Positions 48,487 through 60,606 of a stretch of 64,000 nucleotides of DNA are shown piece by piece (the stretch's first letter is position 1; each line of letters starts with the position of its first letter). The position numbers and the translations under genes are program-made. The notes under the pieces are model-generated. The model ran no database searches and was not told where the DNA came from. It saw only the letters and a program-made list of their open reading frames with translations. The DNA comes from Adiantum capillus-veneris (lineage: Eukaryota; Streptophyta; Polypodiopsida; Polypodiales; Pteridaceae), in assembly GCA_014529385.2 (NCBI GenBank), contig CM043958.1, positions 152,551,293 through 152,615,292 on the forward strand. Direction: 5' to 3'.

Positions 48487-49742
48487 ATGTCTCACTACTG
48501 GTGTGCAGGTTTTGAGAGTATGCTTCTCTCTACTCTTGACGTACCCGCCTGTCTTTGTATCTATGCATTATCCAAGGAGAACCCGACACTGGCTATTGAT
48601 AAAGTCAGAGAAATTAGCGCCATTATTCCCAACATCATTAATGAGGATACCAGAGAAAGGAGGGAATGGTGGGAAGGATCACCTTCTATCATGAGAAGAT
48701 TTATGGAGATGCATGGGAAGAAGCTTAGGAATGACCCTTTGGTAAGACAAAGGAAGAAAGGCATGTTGCAGAGTGCCCCCATGTTCACCCTCTCACCACC
48801 CTCTAACCCCATGAGCAACCTAATACCTGACAAATTGGATAAGGAGAGGCAAGTAGCAGCAAGGAGGAATTCATTGTAGCAGGGGAAGCCTTGGAAAAAT
48901 CTTCAAAACCTATGGAAACATATACTGACCCTTTCATTCCAAATTGACGGTTGGAACCTATGCTACATGGAAATCATCAAAAAGTTTGGGGTTTTGGCAA
49001 TTATGCCCTACTTGCCCCGATCAATGAGAAATTCCTACTTACCCTTCTCAATGATAAAGATAAAGAGGCAACAAGAATTGGCCTGCAGCAAATCCTCATG
49101 ACGAATTCTTCAAATATCATTGAGCCCTATCTTATTGGATGTCCCTTTACCATGGCGCATTTTGAGACACAACAATGCTCCATCAATCTTGGGTTTGTCT
49201 TAGGAGTTAAAGGTGTAATATCCCTAACCGGGAGGGATCGTAGCTATACTACGCAGCTATGGAACATTCACCACCCCTTCATCAAATGTGGTTGTGATCT
49301 CAATGGTGAAGGAGATCAATGCAGAGACGACAACGTTCTTTGGTTTGATCATGGTCTATGGCTAATAACGTTTAAAGTTACTTCATTTTTTCTAGCTGAC
49401 TCTTTGAAGAAGTCCACCCTAAAATTCCTCAAATGGGTGTCTACTGAAGGACAAGAAGGAATCAAAGCACTTCTCATTCACCATATGTACAGGGAAAGGC
49501 TTAAAGTATACATCAAACAAGCTACCTTATCCCAACAAGCCCCACTTGATGCTCCGAATAATGAGATAGAAGCCTTCCTTCAAAAAGCGGTGTTACTTGC
49601 CAGAGAGTCTAGTTCTGACTCTAGGCATGGCAAGACAGGATGGGTTGACCAAGGGAGAGGAAGATCAAGGAAGGGTCAAAACCCTAGATACTTAACCCAG
49701 CCACCCATTACCCCTCCTTGTAACTCAGTGTTCTCACCTTAA
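48487..49742 (+). pseudogene. First protein (ORF1) of Penelope-like copy 3, nearly intact
   Basis: The best-preserved protein region of the loop. Reading starts MSHYWCAGFESMLLSTLDVP at 48487 and stays open to about 48870; one frameshift and one in-frame stop (about 48943) then separate it from the long open stretch 48951-49742. In total about 415 codons. The second part contains LLAPINEKFLLTLLNDKDKE, TGRDRSYTTQLWNIHHPF and DDNVLWFDHGLWLITFKV, the block shared with copies 1 and 2, and ends in a basic, Gly/Arg-rich tail (RGRSRKGQN), then a Pro-rich linker. A nucleic-acid-binding role like that of gag or LINE ORF1 would fit the position and the basic tail, but I know no family with this block. 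Confidence 0.6.
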
Positions 49743-50270
49743 TCCTCTGCCAGTTCTGACTCTAAGCCACCCTGTAGCACAAGCTACCAGACCATCCCCT
49801 ACACCTCCTTGTTTTACCCCTACCCCTACTGCTACTTTTCGTGCTTGCTCTGCTATTACCCCAGGATGTGTTTCTAGTGTCAAGAATTTGATGTATTTCT
49901 AATGATTGCAAGATGTTACCGAGGATAAAGTTAGTAGATTTTGTCTAGTATCAAATCAGCCCTCCAAGGGTCGTGACTTCAGGCATCTTACCTATAGAAA
50001 CGCCTTTATGGATGTAAGGTCTATCCTTGCCTTTTTTGTATGGATTAGATATTCCAACTAATGAGCTATGGGACAACCTATGTTTTCTTTGGTCCTTTAT
50101 GGACTCTATTAAACTACACATATGCAATGCTAAGGAAGTTTTTTCTAATACTAAACTTTTCTAATACTAAACTACCTCCATGTCAGTCCAATGAGGCTAC
50201 CCCTGATTATTTGATCAGTCTAAAGCATGTACTATTTTTTTGATCTCAAGTACATTGATGATCAGAATAT
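49743..50270 (+). other. Pro/Thr-rich linker between ORF1 and RT of copy 3
   Basis: Broken frames with runs such as PTPPCFTPTPTATF (about 49795-49840), then KGRDFRHLTYRNAFMDVR (about 49970-50020), probably the start of the RT protein. No intact gene. Confidence 0.5.
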
Positions 50271-51812
50271 GAGAAACATTCTCATGAAAGGGTTTAATCA
50301 TATCCCTTCCCAACCTTTGTGCAAACATAATACCATAAGTGAACTCTAGATGTGTTTTTCCAACATAATTAAGAGTGGCAGTTTATCCCTACCTCCCCAT
50401 CTTCAGGAGGATAGGGTTAAAAACCTATTTTAGGCATATTGTGAAACCACACTGCCATCTAAACACTCTACAAAAATGATTGCCCCTATGGATCAACGTA
50501 TTGAGGCCCTAAAAAGCATTCATGACTCAAGAAGCCAAGAAGAGGCTAGCAAAATCAGATTTTATGCCCATTAATATACCCAAAAATGACATTTTGCAAA
50601 CAATTGGTGATTTCCTCACCAAATCTCAATTAAAAAACCTCTCTCCTTTACCCTACCTAATGGCTATTTATAAAGCCCATTAAAAGCCTTTAGGTGGATC
50701 ACATGTGGGTCTAATTGTTGTTTTTCGAAGGTTTTGTCACTCTTAGCATGTATTCTCAAAACATGTATCCCATGCCTAGAATATAGGGCACACTCACTTA
50801 AACAAAAAGCCCTGTTATGTTGCAATATCAAGCTACAATCTTGGTGGGTTGTAGACTCACTATATGAGGTTATCTTAAATCTACGAAGAGAAGTAACCTC
50901 TATATCTTCGGATGATGTAAAGGAATGCTATGGAAACATTCCCCATCAGGGTAATATTGGAATCATTACCATCATGAAAACTCCCTCATTAGCTATTTCT
51001 TTGATCAGCAGGTACCCTTCATCTCATTTAAAAATTTCCCAAGTAAGTGTGCAAGTGGAAATTGGTGCAACAACCTTACAAAACCCAGTTATCCTTCGAC
51101 AAGAGAAGGGTCCTACAACTGAACTCCTAGCTGATAAACAATATGTACATCCAATGTAATGGGAAGGTCTACAGGCAGATTAATGGGATCCCCATGGGAC
51201 TTGCATGCTCTCCCATTTGGTGTAACCTCTACCTACATGTATTGAAATACAACTACATCAACTCAATCCTAAAATACCCTCTTCATTGGCATCACCTTCT
51301 CCAACTCAAAACTCCCTTCAGGTTCTTTGATGATATTTTTTGGGTTAACAATGAGCAGCCTAGGTATTTCACTATCACCAACCCCATTTATCCTCCTTGC
51401 CTCTCCATAGATGATAGCAACACCATTTTTAACGAAGACAAAGGTATCAGCACAACTTTTTTCAGCATGAAGGTTGATATACATCATGGGGAACTGCATA
51501 GATTGAGGATAGACAAAAGTATGGTGGTGCCTTCCCATGTTCTAAAATTTATCCACAGAGGCAGCAATAGACCTTCTAACTGGTCTCACAAAGTCATATT
51601 ATCCCAAATCAAACCCATTATCTTTTGTAACCACTCTGTAGAACAAGCCTGCTTTGATAGAAAAAGCCTTGTACAAGCCTTTTGTTAGAATGGCTTTGAC
51701 AGAATTATATTATGGAGAATCATCTACAAATACTTCAAAGCCACAGAAAACCTTCAATCATGTATAAACTTAAAAAAGGTCAACTTATGCCTCAAAAGGT
51801 GGGCACTCGGTC
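50271..51812 (+). pseudogene. Reverse transcriptase of Penelope-like copy 3
   Basis: The best RT of the three. NILMKGFNHIPSQP (about 50277-50318) matches the L(S/T)KGLxFxPxP segment upstream of the palm in Penelope-type RTs. Motif A is SSDDVKECYGNIPHQG (50905-50952). Motif B is QINGIPMGLACSPIWCNLYL (about 51174-51233), motif C FRFFDDIFWVN (about 51316-51348, FxDD instead of YxDD). The 3' part has GISTTFFSMKVDIHHGEL, then FIHRGSNRPSNW and SQIKPIIFCNHS (to about 51640). Open stretches are 50734-51159 and 51143-51688, joined by a frameshift near 51145. I see no GIY-YIG endonuclease after or before it, so an endonuclease-less form, or loss, is possible. The order and spacing are unlike LINE (F/YADD with RQG box) or LTR RTs. 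Confidence 0.7.
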
Positions 51813-51813
51813 C

Positions 51814-51840
51814 CTAATGGGGGCCTAGTGCCCCCATTAG
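51814..51840 (+). other. Perfect 11-bp hairpin at end of copy 3
   Basis: CTAATGGGGGC, loop CTAGT, then GCCCCCATTAG. It overlaps the start of terminal repeat R (ATTAGTGG). Its sequence differs from the hairpins of copies 1 and 2, but position and GC-rich stem are alike. Confidence 0.85.
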
Positions 51841-52647
51841 TGGACTCTCCTACAAACATAATTGACCAAGTGAAAAGGGGAGGGTTTTTCCTACACATAC
51901 CTAATTACATTGGATTTGTTTTCGTTCAAAATCTAAGGCTAAAGTGAGTGGCTTTGACATCATAAGGGTGATACTTGTCCGCCAAGGTAGGAAGTACTAC
52001 AAATCACCTCCACACACTTCCCCTAGACCACTACGTTGGCATACATCCTTGCATGGCGGGTATTGAGTCAAGGCTATATCAAAGAAGGAGACCCTACCAC
52101 CTCTCCCACGTCGCCCCATACTCCCACCACCCCACTTTGCATGAGTAAACCACTCTCACCTACTTTTTTAAAATGGAAAATCTACTGATATATATGAAGG
52201 TTGCAATGTGGGATATTGAGAGCTTGAGCTTGCAAGACTTTTTGATTGGACCATACTTCCCTAACCAGCTCAATATGGAGCTCCCCAATCAGGTCTGGGC
52301 CTTCCCTAACCAGCTCAATATGGAGCTTTCCAATCAGGTCTGGGCCTTCACCATAGGACTACCTCCTCTTTAAATTGCTTGCCTTAAGCTATGGTGGACA
52401 TCGATAACAAGTTTCCTTCATTGATGACACCTACCTACCATTTCTAACTCTCTTTCTATTGTTGGCTATTATGGTGGAAGGTAACATTTGGCGGACTTAC
52501 CATATCTTGCATGCAAGTGGTTTAATGGGAGTTTTTTCTTCCTTGATTCTACATTGCCCAAGTTATACATAATGAATATACATTTTTTGCACTATTTTAA
52601 CCTACGGACGATTTTCTTTTTTATGCTTTGTTGGTTGATTTCATCCT

Positions 52648-52650
<3 letters not shown>
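51836..52650 (+). repeat. Terminal repeat R, downstream of copy 3
   Basis: Second direct copy of R. It ends in the (AC)n tract at about 52651-52689, after which RU sequence of the right arm begins. Within it the match to the left arm of the giant inverted repeat starts at 52336. Confidence 0.85.
52173..52373 (+). CDS. Small conserved frame in right terminal repeat, with 15-residue duplication
   Basis: A 66-codon frame, MENLLIYMKVAMWDIESLSL to IGLPPL, equivalent to 47823-47978. A 45-bp tandem duplication (52261 and 52306) repeats NQLNMELPNQVWAFP as NQLNMELSNQVWAFT. The frame survives. Function unknown; low confidence that it is translated. Confidence 0.35.
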   Translation: MENLLIYMKVAMWDIESLSLQDFLIGPYFPNQLNMELPNQVWAFPNQLNMELSNQVWAFTIGLPPL

Positions 52651-52678
<28 letters not shown>

Positions 52679-52709
52679 CACACACACACTACCACTATGA
52701 TAATGTTGG

Positions 52710-54974
52710 TGATTACTCTCTCTAGCTAAAACTACAATGATGGATTACCTTAGAGAGACATTTTTGAGTTATTTTCAAGAATTTCAATATATATATATTG
52801 CATTGAAAATAAAACTCTATGATTTCCTTGTGATTGAAAAGATAAATTCAAAGTTGGTAAAGATAGGCATGTATCCAAGAGTGATAATAATATCCATGTA
52901 CAATCCTCTTCTCCTTTTTTGAGCATCTTTCTTAGGACATAATTTGGATGATCGAGTGTAAGAATTCATCAATTGGGAGTTGGCTAGAGGTTTTCTTGGC
53001 AGGGAGACAATCCCAAGAACGGATTTCCTACTTAGGATGTTTGCCACTACATTATCTTTTCCTTTTATTTACTTGCTCTCAAAATTGTATTCTTTCAAAG
53101 TGACCTTCATAACCTTTGCCTCATGTTGAGGTCACCTTGGATTATAATCCATTTTTATGCTTTGCTGATCATTGTTGATGAGCACAAATCTCCAGCCAAG
53201 TAACAGGTGTCTCTAAAGCTATTCAAGGTAATGAGAAGAGGTTGGGAGCTTTGTTGCACCTTCAACTCATGATGAACCTTCTCTCCATATCATCATCCTA
53301 ACCATGTGTGTAAAACCCATGTGAAAGATATACGAATCCTAGTCAACATCCCATGTGGCAGATAAGAATATTATGATGTCAGTTTGTGCTTACCTAGAGA
53401 TCGTATCTATCTCTACAAAACAGACATTTGATGTACAACTTTTTGCATCGTAAATCAAGTATATTTTTGAAACCATTCTCTTTGTATATTGGACTCTCAA
53501 TGAGTCATTAGATTATCTCTACATTAACTATGTGTAAGTTATGAAAAATCACTAATGTATCCACCATAGTTTCATTTGGTATCAAAGCTCGACTAGCTAG
53601 ATTAGCACACTTTAATCTAATTAGATCCTAAGAATAAACTGTGCTAGATTTCATTGACAAATCTTCTTGGCCATTGCAATTGCTATTTCAACACTCCTTT
53701 GCATCTATATAATTAAACTATATTGTATAATTTCCCTCTTTTGAAGCCGATTTATGATGGGATATGTAGGAGTTTAGAACCATCGCCCACAAACGATTGA
53801 TTAAGAAGATGAAATTGCATTAATGTCATATATTTACACGTTCTTGAGAGAGTAATTAAGTAGTTTTTGCTCATTAATAAGATCAATTTGGGGTAAATTT
53901 TGCTTGATTTCACTAGAAAATAAAAAATCTTTGTTTCAATTAGTGACTATGTGTGAGTTTACCCCTTTGGATAATGTTATACTGATTTCTTAATCTCTAG
54001 TTTTTGGAGATGATTGGAACCATCTCATACATTGATGTGTGTGTGTGTGTGTGTCTGCACTTGGGCACTTTGGTAATGGGAGACTACTCTTAGGGGGGGA
54101 TATTGGCTAAAAGACAACCATATCTTGTCAAAGCATAGCCTCATCAATCAATCACATACACACACACACACACACACACACATGTGCAAGCTCTTTAAGC
54201 TCTTGATTTACCAGCCATTGCTATGCGAACTTACCCAAGTGCCTCACCCCAATTTAGCTTGGAAGTTTTGTTGTCTTACTTGAGCTCCACCATAGTCCTC
54301 ATTAATTGCATCAAATCATGACAGGCGCACTATCTCTCATTGTCTTTATTTGGCCTCACTATTTGCAATAAGCACGCACAACACCTGATGCTTTGACCAT
54401 TGGGTCCCACTCCAATCGTTCTTTTTGTGGATGGCAACTCTTGCTCCACAAGCTGTATAGCATTGTCCTAGCTCTCCATCTATTACTTATGCTACCATTT
54501 AGCAACCAACTCAAAGCCTTGCGCACCCACCTTGACTCCCAATATGCACTTAATTGTTTTAACTAGATTACTTGATAGTTGCCCAATATAATCAACCTCT
54601 TTCACACTCCATGCCACGTGCAATCCATGGTTAGCTTGTACCTGCCATGTCTGACCATCTCTTAACTGGTATGTGCTTATAGCCACATCATCTAGTGAAA
54701 AGGCTCTTTGACCTTTGTTCCTATTACTACATCTAGCGACACATTTCTACTTGGTAAGGCTAATTTTCCACCTCGCTTGCTTTTATAAATATATCATCTA
54801 GTCCCTCCTTCTCAAAATGCAAACTTTCCACTTCCTCATAAAACAACACATAAGCACTTAGTCCAAGCGCCCATTTCCACACTACCATTGATTAAGCCAT
54901 CAAATATTTGAATGTGAATCTTTAAGGCGGCCAAGAAGGGGATAAACTTTGAACATCAAGCAATAAGAGCTTCA
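52710..54974 (+). mobile_element. RU10 mirror copy
   Basis: Reverse complement of RU10. It has a gag relic at its left end, the RNase H block on the minus strand (open frame 52817-53047), LTR-like part, primer-binding-site-like stretch near 53576-53590 (TTTGGTATCAAAGCT), and a leader with short microsatellites. Confidence 0.8.
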
Positions 54975-55108
54975 AATAAGTGTTTACCATCGTAAAATTT
55001 ATGTTCATTTCTCTTGAGCTTTCAAAAAATAAATGATTTATCTTATACTTTTAGCTTGATGTAACTTGCACATAAAAATTAGATAGTGTCAATCAAATTG
55101 GCAAGCCC

Positions 55109-55179
<71 letters not shown>

Positions 55180-57308
55180 CTCTTTCTATATACGAAGGAA
55201 CACCATCATTTGGCGGTTGGGGGGGGGCGGGGGGGAGAGATAAAAATATCCACAATTCAACGGCCAAGGGTTTCACACTTGGCAGAAAAACTAAAGGTTT
55301 ACTTAATGCAAAAGGAGTTATGGTCTATCATTAAGCTGCTAGATAAGAGCGAAGAGTACAAATATGGCAATGCTTGATACAACATGTAGCTAAAGATGAG
55401 CAAGCTCGGTGTCTTGTTCACTTCACTCCATGATAAATTTGTGCAATATCATGACAATTGCACCACTGCATACACTACAATGCATGCATCACCTTAGAGA
55501 GGCATTTTTGAGTTATTTCTGAGAATTTCAATATATATATAGCATTGAAAATAAATCTCTATAATTTCCTTGCGATTGAAAAGATAAATTCAAAGTCGGT
55601 AAAGTAGGCATGTATCCAAGAGTGATAATAATATCCATGTACAATTCTCTTCTCCTTTTCTGAACATCTTTCTGAGGACATAATGTGGATGATCCATTAT
55701 AAGAATTCATCCATTGGGAGTTGCCTAGAGGTTTGCTTGGTATGGAGACTATCCCAAGAACGGATTTCCTACTTAGGATGTTTGCCACTACATTATCTTT
55801 TTCTTTTATTTACTTCCTCTTAAAATTGTGTCTTTCAAAGTGACCTCCATATCCTTTGCCTCATGTTGAGGTCACCTTGGGTTATAATCCATTTTTATGC
55901 TTTGGTGATGTCTACATTAACTATGTGTAAGTTATGAAAAATCACTAATGTATCCACCATAGATTCATTCAGTATCAAAGGCATTAGCTGGATTAGCACA
56001 CCTTAATCTAATTAGATCCTAAGAATTCTTTGTGCTAGATTTCATTGACAAATCTTCTTGGCATTGCAATTGATAATTCAACACTCCTTTGCATCTATAT
56101 AATAAACTACATTATAAAATTTTCCTCTTTTGAAGCCAATTTATGATGGGATATGTACGAGTTTAGAACCCACCCACAAATGATTGATTAAGAAGATGAA
56201 ATTGCATTAATTGCTTAGATTTACACGTTCTTAAGAGAGCAAATAAGTATTTCTCGCTCATTAATAAGATCAAATTTGGGATGAATTTTCTTGATTGCAT
56301 TAGAAAATCAAAAATCTTTGTTTCAATTAGTGATTGTGTGCGCTTTAGCCCTTTGAAATAGCTTTCAACTAATTTATTGAGCTCTAGTTTTTGGAGATGA
56401 TTCGAACCAAAAATCATTTTCTCATACATTGATCTGTGTGTGTGTGTGGCTGCACTTAAGCACTTTGGTGATGGGAGACCACTCTTAGAAAAAAAATTGG
56501 CTAAAAGATAACCATATCTTGTCAAAGCATAGCCTCATAAATCACTTACTCACACACACACACACACACATGTGCCAGCTCTTTAACTATACCCAAGTTG
56601 TCAATAGCTTGACACTCTTGATTTACCAGCGATTGCTATGCAAACTTACCCAAGTTACTCACCCCTATCAAACATGAAGTTTTGTTGTCTAGCTTAGGCT
56701 CCCCCATAGTCCTCATTGATTGCATCAAATCGTGACATGCGCATTATCTCCCCTTGTACTTATTTGGCCTAGCTAATTGCAATAAGCACGCACAACACTT
56801 GATGCTCTGACCATTGGGTCCCACTCCAATCATTCAATTAGCAACCAGATAAAGCCTTGTGTGCAGCGCACCTTGACTCCCAACATGCACGTAATTGTTT
56901 TGACTAGATTACTTGCTAGTTGCCCAACATAATCAACCTCTTTCATACTCCATGCCATGTGCAATCCATGGCTAGCTTGCACCTACCATGTCCTGACCAT
57001 CTCTTAACTGGTATGTCCTTATAGCCACATCATCTAGTGAAAAGGCTCTTTGATCCTTGCTCATATTACTACATCTAGTGACACATTTCTACTTGGTAAG
57101 GCTAATTTTTCACCTTGCTTGCTTTTATAAATATATCATCAAGGCCCTCCTTCTCAAAATGCAAACTTTCCACCTCCTCGTAAAACAACATATAAGCACT
57201 TAATCCAAGCGCTCATTTCCACACTACCATTGACTAAACCATCAAATATTTGAATGTGAATTCTTTATGGCAGCCAAGAAGGGGATAAACTTTGAACATC
57301 AAGCAATA
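54975..57308 (+). mobile_element. RU9 mirror copy
   Basis: Reverse complement of RU9, with the same deletion of most of the LTR-like part (near 55910). (CT)n lies at about 55112-55176 and a G-rich run at 55217-55236. The gag relic with VSHLAEKLKVYLMQKELWS is open at 55177-55377. Confidence 0.8.
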
Positions 57309-57460
57309 AGAGCTTCAAATAAGTGTTTACCATCGTAAAATTTGTGTTCATTTCTCTTGAGCTTTGAAAAAATATATGCTATATCCATCACACATGGTGA
57401 TACTTTTAGCTTGATGTAACTTGCACATGAAAATTAGACAGTGTCAATCAAATTGGCAAG

Positions 57461-57512
<52 letters not shown>

Positions 57513-57544
57513 ATACAAAGAAACACCATCATTGGGAGGGGCAA

Positions 57545-57587
<43 letters not shown>

Positions 57588-59158
57588 GATAAAAATATCC
57601 AAAATTCAATGGCCAAGGGTTTCTCACTTGGTAGAAAAACTAAAGGTTTACTTAATGCAAAAGGAGTTCTCGTCTATCGTTAAGCCACTAGATCAGGGTG
57701 AAGAGTACAAACAAGGCAAAGCTGGATACAACATGCAGCTAAAGATGAGCAAGCTCGGTGTCTTGTTTACTTCACTCCACGATAAATTTTTGCAATATCA
57801 TGACAATTGCACCACTGCATACACTACAATGTATGTATCACCTGAGAGAGGCATTTTTGAGTTATTTACGAGAATTCCAAAAAAGTAAATAAATAAATAA
57901 ATAAATATATAGCATTGAATATAAAACTCTATGATTTCCTTGTGTTTGAAATGAAAAATTCAAAGTCGGTAAAGTAGGCATGTATCCAAGAGTGATAATA
58001 ATACCCATGTACAATCCTCTTTTCCTTTTTGGAACATCTTTCTAAGGACATAATTTGGATGGTCCATTGTAAGAATTCATGCATTGGGAGTTGGCTAGAG
58101 GTTTGCTTGGCATGGAGACAATCCCAAGAATGGATTTCTTACTTAGGATGTTTGCCACTACATTATCTTTTCCTTTTATTTACGTGCTCTCAAAATTGTA
58201 TTCTTTCAAAGTTACCTCTATATCCTTTGCCTCATGTTAAGGTCACCTTGGGTTATAATGCATTTTTATGCTTTGGTGATCATTGTTGACGAGCACAAAT
58301 CTCCAGCCAAGTAACCGGTGTCCCCAAAGCTACTCAAGGTAATGATAATAGGGTCTGAGCTTTGTTGCACCTTCAATTCATGTATGAACCTTCTCTCCAT
58401 ATCATCATCCTAGCCATGTGTGTAAAACCCATGTGAAAGATATACGAATCCTAGTCAACATCGCATGTGGCAGATAAGAATATTATGATGTCACTCGTGC
58501 TTAACTAGAGATCGTATCTAGCTCTACAAAATAGATATTTGTTGTAGAACATTTTGCATCATAAATTAAGTCTATTTTTGAAACCATCCTCTTTGTATAT
58601 TGAGCTCTCAATGAGTCACTAGATTATCTATACATTAACTCTGTGTAAATTATGAAAAATCACTAATGTATCCACCATACCTTCATTTGGTATGAAAGCC
58701 ATTGGCTAGATTAGCACACCTTAATCTAATTAGATTCTAAAAATTCTCTGTGGAAGATTTTGTTGACAAATCTTCTTGGCCATTGCAATTGCTAATTCAA
58801 CACTCTTTTGCATCTATATAATTAAACTATATTGTATAATTTCCTTCTTTTGAAGCGGATTTATGAATGGGATATGTAAGAGTTTAGAACCATGACCCAC
58901 AAAAGATTGATTAAGAAGATGAAATTGCATTAATGTCATATATTTACACGTTCTTGAGAGAGCAATTAAGTATTTCTCGCTCATTAATGAGATCAATTTT
59001 GGGGTGAATTTTGCTTGTTTGCATAAGAAAATAAAAAAAAACTTTGTTTCAATTAGTGATTGTGTGTATGTTTAGCCCTTTGGAATAGCCTTCAACTGAT
59101 ATATTAATCTCTAGTTTTTAGAGATGATTGGAACCAAAAATCATTTTCTCATACATTG

Positions 59159-59204
<46 letters not shown>

Positions 59205-59298
59205 ACTTGGGCATATTGCTAATGGGTGACCACTCTTAGGGAAAGAAATTGACTAAAAGAAAACCATATCTTGTCAAAGCATAGCTTCATCAATTAAT

Positions 59299-59352
<54 letters not shown>

Positions 59353-60156
59353 GCAAGCTCTTTAACTATGCCCAGGTTGTCAATAGCTTGACACTCTTGA
59401 TTTACCATCAATTGCTATGAAAACTTACCCAAGTGCCTCACCCCAATTTAACTTGGAAGTTTTGCTGTCTAGATAGGGCTCCACCATAGTCCTCATTGAT
59501 TGCATCAAATCGTGACGTGTGCACTATATCCCATTGTATTTATTTGGCCTTGCTATTTGCAATAAGCACGCACAACACCTGACGCTTTGGCCATTGGGTC
59601 CCACTCCAATTGTTCTTTTTGTGTACTACAACTCTTGCTCCACAAGCTCTATAGCAGTTTCCCAGCTCTCCATGTATTACTTATGCTACCAATTTAGGAA
59701 CCAGCTCAAAGCCTTGCGTGACTCCCAACATGCACGTAATTATTTTGACTAGATTACGAGCTAGTTGCCCAACATAATCAACCTCTTTCATACTCCATGC
59801 CACGTGCAATACTTGACTAGCTCGCACCTGCCATGTCTCACCATCTCTTAAATGGTATGTCCTTATAGCCACATCATCTAGTGAAAAGACTCTTTGATCC
59901 TTGTTCCTATTACTACATCTAGTGACACATTTCTACTTGGTAAGGCTAATTTTTCACCTTGCTTGCTTTTATAAATATATCATCAAGGCCCTCCTTCTCA
60001 AAATGCAAACTTTCCACTTTCTCGTAAAACAACACATAAGCACTTAGTCCAAGCGCCCATTTCCACACTACCATTGATTAAACCATAAAATATTTGAATG
60101 TGAATTCTTTATGGCAGCCAAGATGCGGATAAACTTTGAACATCAAGCAATAAGAG
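57309..60156 (+). mobile_element. RU8 mirror copy
   Basis: Reverse complement of RU8. It has CT tract about 57463-57511, 42-base poly-G 57545-57586, gag relic, RNase H block on the minus strand, primer-binding-site-like stretch near 58687-58701 (TTTGGTATGAAAGCC), GT tract 59160-59201 and AC tract about 59305-59348. Confidence 0.8.
57590..57888 (+). pseudogene. Best-preserved copia-type gag relic of the RU family
   Basis: A 100-codon stretch is open from the poly-G tract to a stop at 57888: HLVEKLKVYLMQKEF, then KPLDQGEEYKQGKAGYNMQL, KMSKLGVLFTSLHDKFLQYH and DNCTTAYTTMYVSPERG. The pattern (start of gag just after the leader, a Trp-Gln-Lys-Leu-Lys-type stretch, LMQKELW in other copies) resembles the N-terminal region of Ty1/copia gag. 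Most other copies have a TGA in place of the Gly codon in QGKAGYN and a frame change in the A-run before KLKVYL, so this one is unusual in reading through. It covers only the first third of a normal gag and cannot work alone. Confidence 0.6.
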
Positions 60157-60303
60157 CTTTAAATAAGTGTTTACCATCGTAAGATTTACATTTATTTCTC
60201 TTGAGCTTTCAAAAAATATATGCTATATCTATTACAAATGGTGATACTTTAGCTTGATGGAACTTGCACATGAAAATTAGACAGTGTCGATTAAATTGGT
60301 AAG

Positions 60304-60347
<44 letters not shown>

Positions 60348-60558
60348 TAGAAAACAAAAAATCTATGTTTTGATTAGTGATTGTGTGCGCGTTAAGCCCT
60401 TTAGAATAGCTTTCAATTGATTTCTTAATCTCTAGATTTTGGAGATGATTGGAACCAAAAATCATTTGGGCACTTTGGTGATAGGAGACCACTCTTAGAA
60501 AAAAATATGGCTAAAAGACAACCATATCTTGTCAAAGCATAGTGTCATCAATCAATCA

Positions 60559-60606
<48 letters not shown>

